Shown here one piece after another: positions 44,424 through 55,384 of a stretch of 64,000 nt of DNA. The stretch lies in assembly GCA_034406715.1 (NCBI GenBank), contig CP137865.1, forward strand, positions 930,001 to 994,000, given 5' to 3'. Within the stretch, counting starts at the first letter, position 1. The number at the start of each line of letters is the position of its first letter. The stretch comes from Rhodotorula mucilaginosa. Lineage: Eukaryota > Basidiomycota > Microbotryomycetes > Sporidiobolales > Sporidiobolaceae. Below the pieces are notes generated by a model, which worked only from the letters and a program-made list of their open reading frames with translations, was not told the DNA's origin and searched no databases. The position numbers and the translations under genes were made by a program.

Positions 44424-45617
44424 TCACTCCGACATCTCGAAGAGAAGCCACTCGGCGTCTCGCTCGCCGACATTCTTGACCTCGACTTCCCGGCTGCCGT
44501 CCACAGTCTTGACCTCGACGAACGCGCCGTCGCCTTCCTCCATGACCAACCCGCCGTTGACCTGGAGCATCGCGCCACCGTCCTCGTACTTGTCGCTTGC
44601 GGCTGTGGACGGGCCGCGGTAACCGGACCGCATGATGTTGTGGAGGTAGGCCTTGGTCGTTGTGGGTGCCAGCTCGTGCTTGACGCTGGATTTGGGAGAG
44701 AGAATCGAGGCAAACATGCTTAGCGAAGCGTGAACCTGTGTGGCGAGGTCAAAGCGGGCAGGTCAGAAACGGCTGGCCCTCCCTAGCACGAATGACGGCG
44801 ATCTCAACGAGGGAGACTGAGACATACGGGTGCAGGTCCAGAGGTATCCCGCTCGTCCTTGACCTCGCTCGAGTCGGCCGGCGCCACCACCTTGACGAGT
44901 TTGTCTCGCTTCTCCTCGTCCGTAAAGTGTCGGTTGTAGTACTTGGGCTTCAATCGACTCTGTGACGGCAGACCCCAGATCTACGATGTGCAAGCGAAAG
45001 GTCAGCATGACTCCTGGTTACCGTCAACATTGACAAACGACCCCGCTCACCTGAAGGAAGTGCACCGGCTTCGTCGGGTTGCGGTTGTACTCCGAGTGCG
45101 AGATGCCGGTACCGGCGGAAGTCACTGCGATATGGCTCGTCAGCACGTCATGAACGTGCCCTTGCGGGACGGAACGAACTCACTTTGAATGTCCCCTCGC
45201 TTCATGATTTCCAGGTTGCCCATCGAGTCGCGGTGCTCGAGTTCTCCGTCGACGACATAGGACCAGATCTCGAACTCTTGGTGTCGATGCGTTCCGAAGC
45301 CAGTACCGGGGTCGACGCGGTCCTGTGAACAAGAGAGAGTGAGTTGAACGCTGAACTCGGAAGCGAGGGCAACGATCCGACTAGTACTCACCTCGTTAAT
45401 GACGCGCAGCGGTCCCCATGCCTCGAATTGAGGGTCATAGTAGGAAGCAAAGGAGCTGCGTGGCTCGAAGGGATCAGTACTTTGACATGCGTCACGGCAC
45501 GGGAAGCGATCGCAGGACCACTCACAAGGTATGGTAGCTCTTGAGCCACCCATGGTGAGCGTGTCCCCGAGCGGCCGAGCGACGAGGCACAATCTTGAGG
45601 GCAGACTTGGTGCTCAT
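44424..45617 (-). CDS. Pirin-family cupin protein
   Basis: Starts at 45617 (MSTKSALKIVPRRSAA). Exon 1 contains the pirin signature RGHAHHGWLKSYHTF and exon 2 continues SFASYYDPQFEAWGPLRVIN. The metal-binding cupin box follows: GTGFGTHRHQEFEIWSYV, then HRDSMGNLEIMKRGDIQ, TSAGTGISHSEYN, VHFLQIWGLPSQ, and the C-terminal cupin half. His/Glu metal ligands are present, as in YhhW-type quercetin dioxygenase-like pirins; substrate unknown. Just upstream, in frame but separated from any Met, lies a hydrophobic stretch (ALCTAIAAIVIAFLAN); a spliced upstream exon could make this a membrane-anchored or mitochondrial form. Confidence 0.92.
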
Positions 45618-46182
45618 GCTAAGCGAGGGGTTGACGGTTCGCGAAGACTCGGAATTGGCGAGGAAAGCGATGACGATGGCGGCGATGGCGGTGCAGAGAG
45701 CTGTAGCGACGAGAGCGGGTCGGTTGACAGCCAGTGTTTCCTACTGCAGTGAAGTGAGCGGGATCAAGAGTAGTGTAGAGCCTTGCGAGCCTTGTCTAGC
45801 ACACCGTTTGCTCATCGCTCGTTTGCTGAGAAGGCCGTCGTTGCCTTTTTCGATCGCTCTCGGAAGCGCGTGAAAAAGCTCTCGACCCAACTCGACCTCG
45901 CTTTGTCAGCAAATTTGAGGAGATGATGACTCGGTCGCCACTGACCATGGACACGAACCCGAGGTTTCTCTTCAAAGGGGACATGAATTGCGCGAATGAC
46001 ACCATGGATAAGCGCGCTCGAGCGGCAGAAAAAGCAAAAAAGAAAGCTGGAGTTTCAAGCGAGCAAGCGGGTACAGCGGGAGGAGAGTCAAACAGGGAAG
46101 CGACCAGCGCCTCCCCTGCGTCTCCTCAGATGTTGATTCGACAGAGGCAGAAAAGCGAAGAGAAGAAGCGAGCGCCGGCGAC
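45618..46182. other. Intergenic region pirin-NOX
   Basis: About 560 bp between the pirin start and the NADPH oxidase stop, both minus strand. A 69-codon minus-strand frame at 46005-45796 has no supporting signals. Otherwise only the pirin promoter and the hydrophobic in-frame stretch noted under pirin. Confidence 0.4.
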
Positions 46183-49100
46183 TCAAAAGCGTTCTTTGCT
46201 GTAGCTGAAGCGGGCCGAGCCGGGTTTCCCGCTCGTGTGCTGTTTCGCCGTGTCTGAGATCAGGCGTAGATACGCAAAGGACGAGCAAGAGGACGCGCAC
46301 CTTGAGGCACATCTTGTGCAGCGTCGAACTCAAAGCAGGCGGTCCGCAAAAGAAGATGCCGACCTTGGTGGCGGGATGGGCAGAAGCGATCGAGCTGAAG
46401 ACGCGGTCCCAATTCGGACGACCGTACTGGCGTCAAATGTAGAGGATCAGTCTAATCGTATATTCCAGCAGCCGCGGGTGACTCGGCAGTCCTCGCACAG
46501 AGGGGTCTTCCTGAAGAAAATTCGAGAAAACTCACGTGCGTCGGCGCTTGCAGACCGGTGACAACGTCGCGGTCGACGCCGGGATCGTTCGTGTAGATGT
46601 TCTCGACCTGGCTCTTCTCGAGACGACCGGTCACGAAGGTGCAGATTTCGATGAACTGTCAAGAGAAGGGAGGAAGGGAGGTAAGCTTCTGACAAGATCG
46701 CGCTCTGAATTGCACAGCGCGGGTCCTTCTCGAAGACCTTACGTTGTCTTCGTCCTGAGCTTCGATCGCGTGAAGCAGGCTCTGGAACCACTCGAACGCG
46801 GTAGCTGTGGGCGTGTAGTCCCGCCATCAATTCCAGCCTCCTCTGCCAGGCCAACGTAAAAGCACGCACGTTCGCGACAGATCCAGAAGAAGCTGTGTAG
46901 TAAAACAGAGCGTCAGTGCGCATGCTACAGACGGGCGCTCTGAAGGGGGACGAGCTGCTCACTAGACCTTGCGCAACTTGAGCGGCGGCGAACTCGGGCT
47001 CACATCTTGCGAGCGGTACCAAATGTGCTTGAGAATCGAGGCGAAAGGCGTGACTCCGATGCCGGCACCAATCAGGACGGCGACTTCCTCGTGGAAGACA
47101 TCCTCCGAAGCGGTACCGAATGGACCGTCGATCTGCAGAACGAGCGACTCGTTAATGCGCTTCCTGGGCGGGACACGCCCCGCCACGGAGCCAGGAGACG
47201 TACCATGATGCGAGGCAGAACACAGTTGAGCTTCGTCTGCGGATCTTCATCGCCGAGTTCTTTCGAGACGGCTTCGTTCAGCTCGGGATCACAGCCCAGA
47301 GCGCGCGCAAAGTCGCGAGTCCAGTCGCCGACGATACCTGCGACCATGTCGTTCAGCCAGATTCGAGAAACGCTGGCTATAGGTGACCACTCACGGATGT
47401 GTACAGAGAGATCTTCCTCCGGAGCGTTCGTGAGCGTGAACGGGTGCCACTGCCAGCACGAAACCGCCGGACAGTTGATCATGATGTACTGCCCCGGGCG
47501 CATGCGGCGAGTCTTCTCCTTCTTGATTTGCAGCTCGATGACCTTGCTGGGATGGTGGATGACTTTGCTGATGAAGGTGCGGTGGCGCGAGCGCAATTCG
47601 CGCAGCAAGCGCTCCGAGATGTAGAGTGTTCCGCCGAAGGACCAGCTTGTAGCACGGCATCATCGTCAGTTGGAGGCATCCTCGCGACGGTGGAGGAGGA
47701 GACTTACTAGAACCAGAAGACGCCGACCTGCTTCCAGCTGCAGTAAGGCGCCGAGTCGGGCCTGCGCAAAAACGGAGGGGAACACTCATCGGCAGATGTA
47801 TTCTCGTTATCAGAGTGTGCTGGCACAAGCGCACCTGATCATGCAGAACATCTGCTTCAGAAGAGCAAATAGAACGGCGCAAAATCAGCGACTCGAATGA
47901 GAGACCACGAAGAAGAACGCAACGCAGTGCGCACCCCGTGTAGTTGCCAGAGGGCGAAGAAGGGCAGAAAGAGCAGGTGCGTGAACTGGAAGCGTTCAAA
48001 GTGGGCGCGACGGCGTTTCTCGGCAGCGAAGAGAGCCATGAAGGTAAGAAGTCCGAGCATGAGCCAGCCCGTCACGAAAGGTCCTGTCGAGACGTTGCAG
48101 AGGATGGCGTGGACGAGAGAACTGAGCGTATTCGTCGACATCGCATGGCCAAGGAACCACGAGTTGGCGATGCTGTATGGGGAGAAGCGCGTCAGTGACG
48201 GTACTTGCCTGTCAAACGCGGGGTGACTCACTGCGCGACGGTGCTGCTCTCAGGGCGATGGGATCATAAGCAGCTCTCCTTTCTGTAAGGTCGAACGAGA
48301 GGAGACGCACTGCACCAGGCTGAAAAAGACGATCGACCAGGCCGCGCACTTGTCTGTTTGCGAGGCGAGACGTGAGCGGTTGCGAGTCAATTCAAGAGAT
48401 CATTCGCTCGAAACGCACGGAACTCGATCGCCTCATCGAACGGGATGACACGCTTCAGAGGCGAGTTGCGCATGAAGGTCACAAAGTTGCGACAGACCGG
48501 CAACAAGATGAGGGCGATATCGACGTGCAGGACGAGCGCGGCCGAACGAGCGATGACAAACGTAGGACCAAAGAGGGTGCGAGCTATCGGGCGAGTTCAG
48601 TGTCAGCATGCAAACGCGCAGAAACACACACTAGTGCTTACCGGTCGAGTATTTGGCTGTTCCGAGGCAGGGAAAGCGGCTCATGTCAATCCTTAGCAAT
48701 GCGATTCGACATGCCGCGCGATGACCAGGGGTAACGCTCACGGCTGAACTCGTACTGCGGGTGCCGACTCGAGTCAGTACCAGTCAAGGTTATCGGTGGA
48801 AAGGCGCATACCTTGAGGATCCCGATGCCGAAGACGACCAGCTGCAGCAAAACCCAGATGGCAGCAAAGAGGGGAATCAAGCCTGCCCTCCCCGGACAAG
48901 GTCAGCACGCGGCGGGGCGCGAGAGTATCGACGGTCGTAGAACTCGTTTTGAGACTCGCCATCGTGCCTCGCCCAGACTCTGAAGCGGTCGATGAGGCTC
49001 TCGCGCTTGCCGTTCCCGCGACCGTTAGCACCGCCCGCCTCGCGCACGCGGACCGATTCGGTCCGCATGAGGCCCTGGAGCCTGTCCTTCTCGCCCTCAT

Positions 49101-49419
49101 TGAGCGTCTTGGGGGCACTGCGAAGTCCGAGCGGGCTGCTGCGCGAGAGGGCGGCGAGGCGAGTCGACTGCGCTTGCGCGAACGAGGCGTTGAAAGCTGC
49201 GGGCGGCGTCAGAGGCACGTGCACGAGCGACTCGGGCGCCGGGCGGGCCTGTGCGGCGGCGAGCGAGATTTCGAGCGCTTTGCGGTCAGGCACACGGTCG
49301 CGCGAGCCTTGTTGGTCGTTCGCGGCGCGATCCGACTCGGTGTTGACTGACGAGGTGTTCGAGTTGCGCTGCGAGCGCACGAACAAGCTGGGAGGGCGCA
49401 GCGACGGGAAAGACACCAT
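46183..49419 (-). CDS. NOX: NADPH oxidase (NOX family)
   Basis: Makes superoxide by moving electrons from NADPH through FAD and two haems across a membrane. Starts at 49419 ([14 protein letters not shown]) with a ~165-residue disordered Ser/Arg/Ala extension, then membrane domain [50 protein letters not shown] and the haem-ligand segment [23 protein letters not shown] motif [18 protein letters not shown], then [37 protein letters not shown] motif [37 protein letters not shown], and a last exon ending [10 protein letters not shown], equivalent to the usual FxKENF end. No EF hands seen, so it is NoxA/B-like rather than NoxC. More than ten exons, one only 12 nt long. Confidence 0.92.
48232..48243 (-). 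other. 12-nt microexon of NOX
   Basis: Minus-strand AG|CACCGTCGCGCA|GTGAGT. The two flanking exons end and begin with CA and C, so both histidine codons of the HTVAH haem-ligand motif are split across its borders. Without it the reading frame is kept but a conserved His-Thr-Val-Ala stretch is lost. Confidence 0.8.
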
Positions 49420-49592
49420 TCTGAGCGATACGGTGCACACGTAAGCTGGCCTCTTTGGCGGTCCTCGCTCCGGGCACCAGCCCGTGGAGGGGGGGAAAGA
49501 GAAGGACCCGTGCCGAGGCAGGCCTGACTTCGCCCCGCCCTTCTTCTGTGATGTTCGCCGTCTGCTGTTCTGCATTCCATGATGTAAAATAC

Positions 49593-51333
49593 TCAACTAG
49601 ATGGCTTGCTTTCACCTGTCGCCGATGCGGCCTCGACACCGGAGAGCGCTTCGACTTTGTTTCCGTTCGCAGCGGCATTCGCAGCCGCGACCTCTTCCGA
49701 CCTGGCGTTCCTAGACCGCAGCAGCAATAGCTCCTGGAACTTCGCGCGTCTCTGAAGGAATAATAGACTCGGTCAACATCTTCAGAGACGGTAAGAGCTG
49801 TATTCGAGAGCACTCACCCGGACCTGTGAAGGCCGCCGCAAAGGTTCCATCCTGACGCTCGAGACGTCAATCTCCAATTCCTCAATGGCCGATTTGGCGG
49901 CACTGTATCGTTCAGAACGCGTCAGTCTGCCTGTGGAGTTTATGTGCGAGGCACCAGAAAGCGAGCGCGTAGCTCACAGAAAGCGAGCCGACCGTTTCGA
50001 CAGCCCGCGCTCGACAAACTGCTTCCCCTGGACGTCGAGCGTGCACCGTACAACGGGCGCTTTCTCGACTTGACAATGAAACTGGGGCTTTTGTTTCTCC
50101 GACTGGCCGGCCCAGAGGACGAGGAGCTTGGGGTAGTCGGGCAGGTTGGGTTCGACGTCTTCCGGTCCGGCCGCCCGCTGAGCGCAGAGCAAGGGTCGGG
50201 TGGGGTCAGTCGGCGTAGGTGAGGTAGTAGCGCGCTGACGGAGAGGTGACGACGTACCCAGATGAGATGCATGAGCTTCTCTGCCGCATTCTGCTTCGCC
50301 ATCCGGATCGTGTTTGCCGTTCCCGACATTCGCAACCCAAACAGCGCAACCTCGGCTCTGTACTCTTCTCGATCGCCCCTGACGGCGATGTTCCACTCCG
50401 GCGCGACGCCGGGGCGATGCCGGACAAAGTTCCGGAGGTGCGACATCGGCGAGAGGATCTCCTTCTCGCGGGCGGCGCGGGCCTCCTCCTTTTGCTGCGC
50501 GCGCAGCTCGTCGTAGCTGTTGTTCAAGACCGAGCGGAAATTTTGTCGAATCCACTGATAGGCGAAGCGTTCGCCCTCCTGCGCGTGGAGGGCGGCAAGA
50601 TAGGTCCGCAGAAGCGCGGCTTGGTGGCCAGGTGCGTGATCTCCCTGACGGGATTGCGTCTCGCCTGTCGTCGCAGCTGGCACCTTCGTACCGAGCTTGT
50701 AGTGTTTGGCTATTGACGCCAAGCTGGTATCGCCCAAGAGTAGTGCGCGGACGGCCTGCGCGAGTACAGCGTCAGTCGGCGGGCGGCATGGCTCCCTTTC
50801 TGACGCGAGGATAGACTCACCGCAAGCGCTTCCGGCGTCAACTTGGGATAGGTATCGACCAGCAACTCCTTCGTAGCCGTGTCGCAAACGCGCCTCGCCA
50901 AATCCTGCCAGCGAATCCCGTCAGAATCGATAACCGGGTGGACAGACAAGGGAGACCTGCCGTGACCTACTTGACTTGCTGCGTAAGCCTTTCTTTCTCT
51001 CGACGCCTGTGCTTCCGTCTCTGCATTCTGTTCGGCTCCTTCGGCGAGCTGATCCTCCCGAGCGAGACGAGTTGGCGGCGAATTTGGGAAATTGTTGATC
51101 TGCACGAAGGGCGGCTTGGGGAGGCGCAGCGGCGTCGCCGGCGGCAGGACTGGAGCAGCCGGCGGTGGCCTATGCTTTGTCACTCTTCGCCAATGCTCCG
51201 GAGTGGACGGTTCGGATGCTTGACGCCGAGTCGGCACTTTGCGAGTCGCCGACGATGAGGTTGGTGATGGCAAAGTCGCAGCGGGTTTGAGCAGCTGTGC
51301 AGCGACACGGAGCGCTCTGCTGGGCGCAAACAT
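49593..51333 (-). CDS. mL44-like mitochondrial ribosomal protein (degenerate RNase III domain plus dsRBD)
   Basis: Starts at 51333 with a targeting-peptide-like N-terminus (MFAPSRALRVAAQLLKPAAT). The central region DLARRVCDTATKELLVDTYP, VRALLLGDTSLASIAKHYK and AALLRTYLAALHAQEGERFAY follows the RNase III fold, but the catalytic ERLEFLGD signature is absent. A dsRNA-binding-like domain follows (EYRAEVALFGLRMSGTANTI, RMAKQNAAEKLMHLI). The C-terminus extends with QRRAKFQELLLL and an Ala/Glu-rich tail ending KPSS. This architecture matches Mrpl3/mL44 of the mitochondrial large subunit. It is head-to-head with mitochondrial thioredoxin, 120 bp apart, consistent with a shared mitochondrial programme. 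A divergent active RNase III is less likely. Confidence 0.75.
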
Positions 51334-51453
51334 TGCCGATGGAGGTACTCTAGCAGCTCGTCCGAGCAAGGAAGCGTGGGATGACGCGGACGTCGAGGTC
51401 GAAGGGCAACCGAGAACCTCTTCCTCTTAGTCCTGCACTTCACTCTGAACACC

Positions 51454-52083
51454 ATGTCGATCTTCCGAACACGATCCGCCACCGCCATTCGCTCTCTGCG
51501 CGCATTCTCTACCGCCCCGGTCGCGCGCAAGCAGATCCTCGACGCCTCGCCTGCCGACTTTGAGACCCACGCGATCAAGGGCAACCGGCCGACCATCGTC
51601 GACTTTTACGCCGAGTGAGCGCCTTGAAATGTGCTATGTAGCGACTCAGAACTGATGCTTTGCTCTGCAGCTGGTGCGGACCTTGCCGTTTCCTCGGTCC
51701 GGTGCTGGAGAAGGTCGTCAACGACGAGTCCGGTGCTGACTGTACGTTGCCACCCATCCGCCCGTGTCCCTTCTGCCTGAGCTCGCTTACCTTTCCCTGT
51801 TTGTAGTGCTCAAGGTCGACACGGAAAAGTACCAAGAGCTGGCCCAGAAGTACAAGATCACGGCGCTCCCGACTGTGGTAAGTTGCCACTCCTCTTGCCG
51901 GAGCGACCGCTTGTGGCGTCTCTTTCGGCTGCCATTCCCGACCATAGCTCTGTCCGCCTGCTTCTCGCTGACGCTACGATCTCGCAGCTGGCTTTCAAGA
52001 ACGGCAACGTGGTCGCCAAGATGGTCGGAGCTGCTCCGGAAGCCGGAGTAAAGGAATTCCTCGCCAAGGCAAAGAGCGCATAA
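51454..52083 (+). CDS. TRX3: Mitochondrial thioredoxin
   Basis: Reduces protein disulfides. Exons: 51454-51614, 51671-51741, 51807-51877 and 51988-52083. The N-terminus (MSIFRTRSATAIRSLRAFST) is a presequence; the thioredoxin fold follows: [20 protein letters not shown] with the active-site CGPC assembled across an intron between Asp and Trp, KVDTEKYQELAQKYKI, the cis-proline TALPT, and FKNGNVVAKMVGA. The total of ~132 residues fits mitochondrial Trx3. Gene symbol by analogy to yeast. Confidence 0.94.
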
Positions 52084-52479
52084 CGGCCCGTATTACCATC
52101 ACCTCGGGTGACGGAACTCCTTCCCGGAGACCGTGTCGTCACGGCGGGTTTGCTGTAGATCAGAGACCTGGAAGACGCAAATTGAAGATTTCTCTTCTTT
52201 TCCGCGGGTGTGGTTTTGCTGCACATCCGCCCACTCGCCTCGGACCCGACCAGGCGCTCAACCATTAGTATTTGAGCGAACTCGCAATGGCTCAGCTGTC
52301 CATTTCCGTACACTATGCGAGTCAAAAGTGTGACGAGTTCATTCAACGTCGGCGGGGCTCGTGCCTCCTTCCTTCACCTCCGCACCTTCCGCCAGCCTGT
52401 CGCTCCGCCAGGGGGAGCATGACTGGAAGGACGTGACCAGACTACGCACCGCTAGCTTGTCTGAGCCGAACCGAACAAG
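52084..52479. other. Intergenic region TRX-YEN1
   Basis: About 400 bp on the same strand: thioredoxin 3' UTR and YEN1 promoter. No gene seen. Confidence 0.4.
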
Positions 52480-55099
52480 ATGGGCGTTCCGAAGCTGTGG
52501 GACGAACTCGAGCCTGGCGTCCAGATCAAGAGCTGGTCGCAACTCGTCGAGCCAGCATTCGCCAGGCCGGGCATCAGGGGACTGCGTGTGGGAATTGATG
52601 TCCCTCTATGGCTCTTGTGAGTGAGCCGGACTTTGATGGCCCCCGTCTCGTGGGCTCACTTCGCTTCACCGATGACAACCGACAGCCATTCGCGGACCGT
52701 CGTCAACCAAGTCGATCCCGAGACTGGCTTGAAGATGAATCTCGGACCGAACGCAGACCTCCGGGTCCTCTTCTACCGCGCGCTCAAATTCCTCGAGAAC
52801 GGAGTTCTCGCCTGCTTCGTCTTCGATGGCCCGAAGAAACCGAAATGGAAGCGGGACAATCACGTTCAGGTGTACTCGACAACGCCCCCACACGAACTCC
52901 AAGCCATGTTCAAAACGCTCGGGATGGAGTACCGAGTCGCACCGGGAGAGGCCGAGGCAGAGCTCGCGGCCATGCACGAACGAGGAGAAATCGACGCAGT
53001 GCTCACCGTGAGTGTCCCTACCCGTCTATAGCACCGACGCGGTACTGATTCACATCGGACTGGCCGCAGGACGATGTGGATACATTCCTCTTCGGCAGTC
53101 CTTCCGTAAGGCGAACCTTCACCCCTGCAGAATCTCCTCTCGCCTGACAAATCGTGTGCCGCAGCTCGTCGTCATTCGCAACCCGAGTAAAACTCTGTCG
53201 GCCAATACGAGCAAGAAGGCTCAAAGCCGAAATGCGGCTTCGCAGTCCTCGCAATCGCCTCCGCTGCCGACGCCTGCCTCGCCGATGGCTACCCAACACT
53301 CCACCGTCCCGGCCGGACACAACAACGCCCTCGTCGTCTACTCGAACGCCGACATCATCGCCAAGACCGGTCTCGGACGAGAAGAGCTCGTCCTTGTCGC
53401 ACTGCTGAGCGGCGCCGATTACGACACGAAAGGCAGCAAACGCTTCGGAATCACGATTGCCGTTGCTCTCGCCAAAGCCGGCTACGCCAAGTCTCTCTTT
53501 GAAGGGATCCGTCGCATCCAGGAGTCCGAGGCGGCGACCGCGTTTCCGGCCTCGTCTCAAGGAGCGCTTCAGCGTTTCTTTGCCGAGTGGCGGGGCGAGA
53601 TCGCCAACGAGCTCCGCACGAACGAGAACCAGCTCTTTTCGCGCCGAGAGGCGAAACTCGCAGCCGAGTTCGAGGCGAGCACGTCCTTCCCCGACATGTC
53701 GATCCTCGGCTTGTACTTGCATCCGACCGTGTCCGAGCCGCTCGATCCGAGTTACACCGTGCCGACCTGGTCACGGCCACTCGACATCTCGCGGATCGCC
53801 CGCTTCTCGTCGGACATGTTCGAGTGGGGCAACATAGAGCTGCGAGCCAAGTTCCGTCGCAACCTGTGGAAAGGTCTCGCGATGCGTCAAATCCGACAGT
53901 CCGTCCTGTCGGAAGACGATCAACTGGACCTCCACCTCTCGGCCCGCCTCTTGCCCAGCGACTACCTCAAGCTCGTCACCGACCGCAAGTGCGAAGCGTC
54001 GACCGATTCTGTCCCGGCTTGGCGAGTCGAACTGGACCCGGACGTCTTCGACCCGTTCGTCAACGCCGGCTTGCCTCCTCGGGATCCGCACCCGTTCCCG
54101 GACATTGACGACATGTCCGAGTCGGAGCGGGAACGGTTCGTTGCCCAGCGGAAGAAAGACGGCAAGCCGAGCAAGCTGCCCGCTGCGCCCTCGGGCGTGT
54201 CCGAGTACCGGCACTGGATCCCCTGCGAGATCCTCGAGTCCTGCAAGGAGGGTCACGAGATCGTCCAAGCGCACGATAAGCTCGTCGAACGGAAGAGAAA
54301 GGAGAAGGCCGAGGAGGAGAAGCGCAAAAAGGAGAGGGCGCTCGCGCGCAGCTCGCCCGACAAGAAGAAGGCGGCGTCGCGCAGTCCACCCAAGGCGCAA
54401 ACGCGCCCCGAGACGCCGCAATCCGATGATCCGTGGTCGGACCTCGATGAGCAACGGGCGCGAATCGAGCAGGATCGTGCCCAGAAGGCGCGTCAAGAGA
54501 TGCTGGCGCAGGCCCGGAAAAGCAAGGGCAAGGGCAAGGCGAAAGCGACGCTGCCGGAATCCCCAGCCAGTACGGGCGGTACACTCTCTCGACTTCGGGG
54601 CTCCACCGGTGGCAATTCGTATGCGAGCACTAGCGGTGGGAACGCTACTCTCGACGGAATGGGCTTCGGCAAAAGCACGAAGGTGCGAAGTCTGTCGCCG
54701 CTCGCGAAATTCAACATCGCACCCTTACCGACGCCGCCGGCGACCGCCAACATCTTTTCCTCCTCTGCGTCTCAGCGTCGGATGCACTCGCCATCGAGCG
54801 ACGACTCGGACGCGCCGCACGTCAGTCATGTCGCGAAAGCGAAGCGGACGAGCGCGGGAATGACCTCTCCGAGCAAGGCCCGCCGCAAGCCCTTGACCCC
54901 TACGGTCGAGATCTCGAGCGGTGAAGACGAAGGCGACAGCAGCTTTGAGGGAACCCTCGAAGACTTTATGGCGGCGCGGCGTGCCAAGCAAGATCCGGCG
55001 GCGAAAAAGGCTGCGCGTTCGTCGGCGGCGCCTCGGAACAGGTCCACTCCAGCTCGACCTCCGGGCGGACCAACGGAAGTTGTTGTGTTGTCTGACTAG
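52480..55099 (+). CDS. YEN1: Holliday-junction resolvase Yen1/GEN1 (XPG/Rad2 nuclease family)
   Basis: Cuts Holliday junctions late in the cell cycle. Exons: 52480-52617, 52687-53007, 53070-53105 (36 nt) and 53165-55099. The XPG N-region starts MGVPKLWDELEPGVQI and has the first metal ligand in LRVGIDVPLWLFH, then FVFDGPKKPKWKR. The I-region gives APGEAEAELAAM and, from the 36-nt exon, DDVDTFLFGSPS. Then the helix-hairpin segment LLSGADYDTKGSKRFGI follows. A chromodomain-like region may lie after residue ~400. The last third is disordered with Lys/Arg/Ser-rich stretches (KKKAASRSPPK) and TPTVEISSGEDEGD, suiting CDK-controlled nuclear import as known for yeast Yen1 (inference). FEN1 and Exo1 are excluded by the I-region spacing and long tail. 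Confidence 0.88.
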
Positions 55100-55384
55100 C
55101 TTAAAGTCTCTTGTACATTGTTGTCGTAACACTGTTTCCACATCTTGCACCTCCTGCACCTCTTGCGCTCGGATTCGGCAGCGCCACTTGGAAATTTCAG
55201 AGTGCGCCGTGACTCGTCACCACACGCTCGCTGCTGGTTGATCGGGCGAGGCAGACCAGTCCAGACTGTCGCTAGGGCTCTATCGGAACCAGCGGTGTCA
55301 GCTGTGCAGCACTGATCGCCGATCGCGGAGCTCGCGTCGTGACAGCAGCACGCGACCGAGCCAGCCGACCAGCGACAGGCTCTG
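55100..55384. promoter_or_regulatory. Upstream region of RRN3
   Basis: 285 bp between the YEN1 stop and the RRN3 start codon. No other feature seen. Confidence 0.4.
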
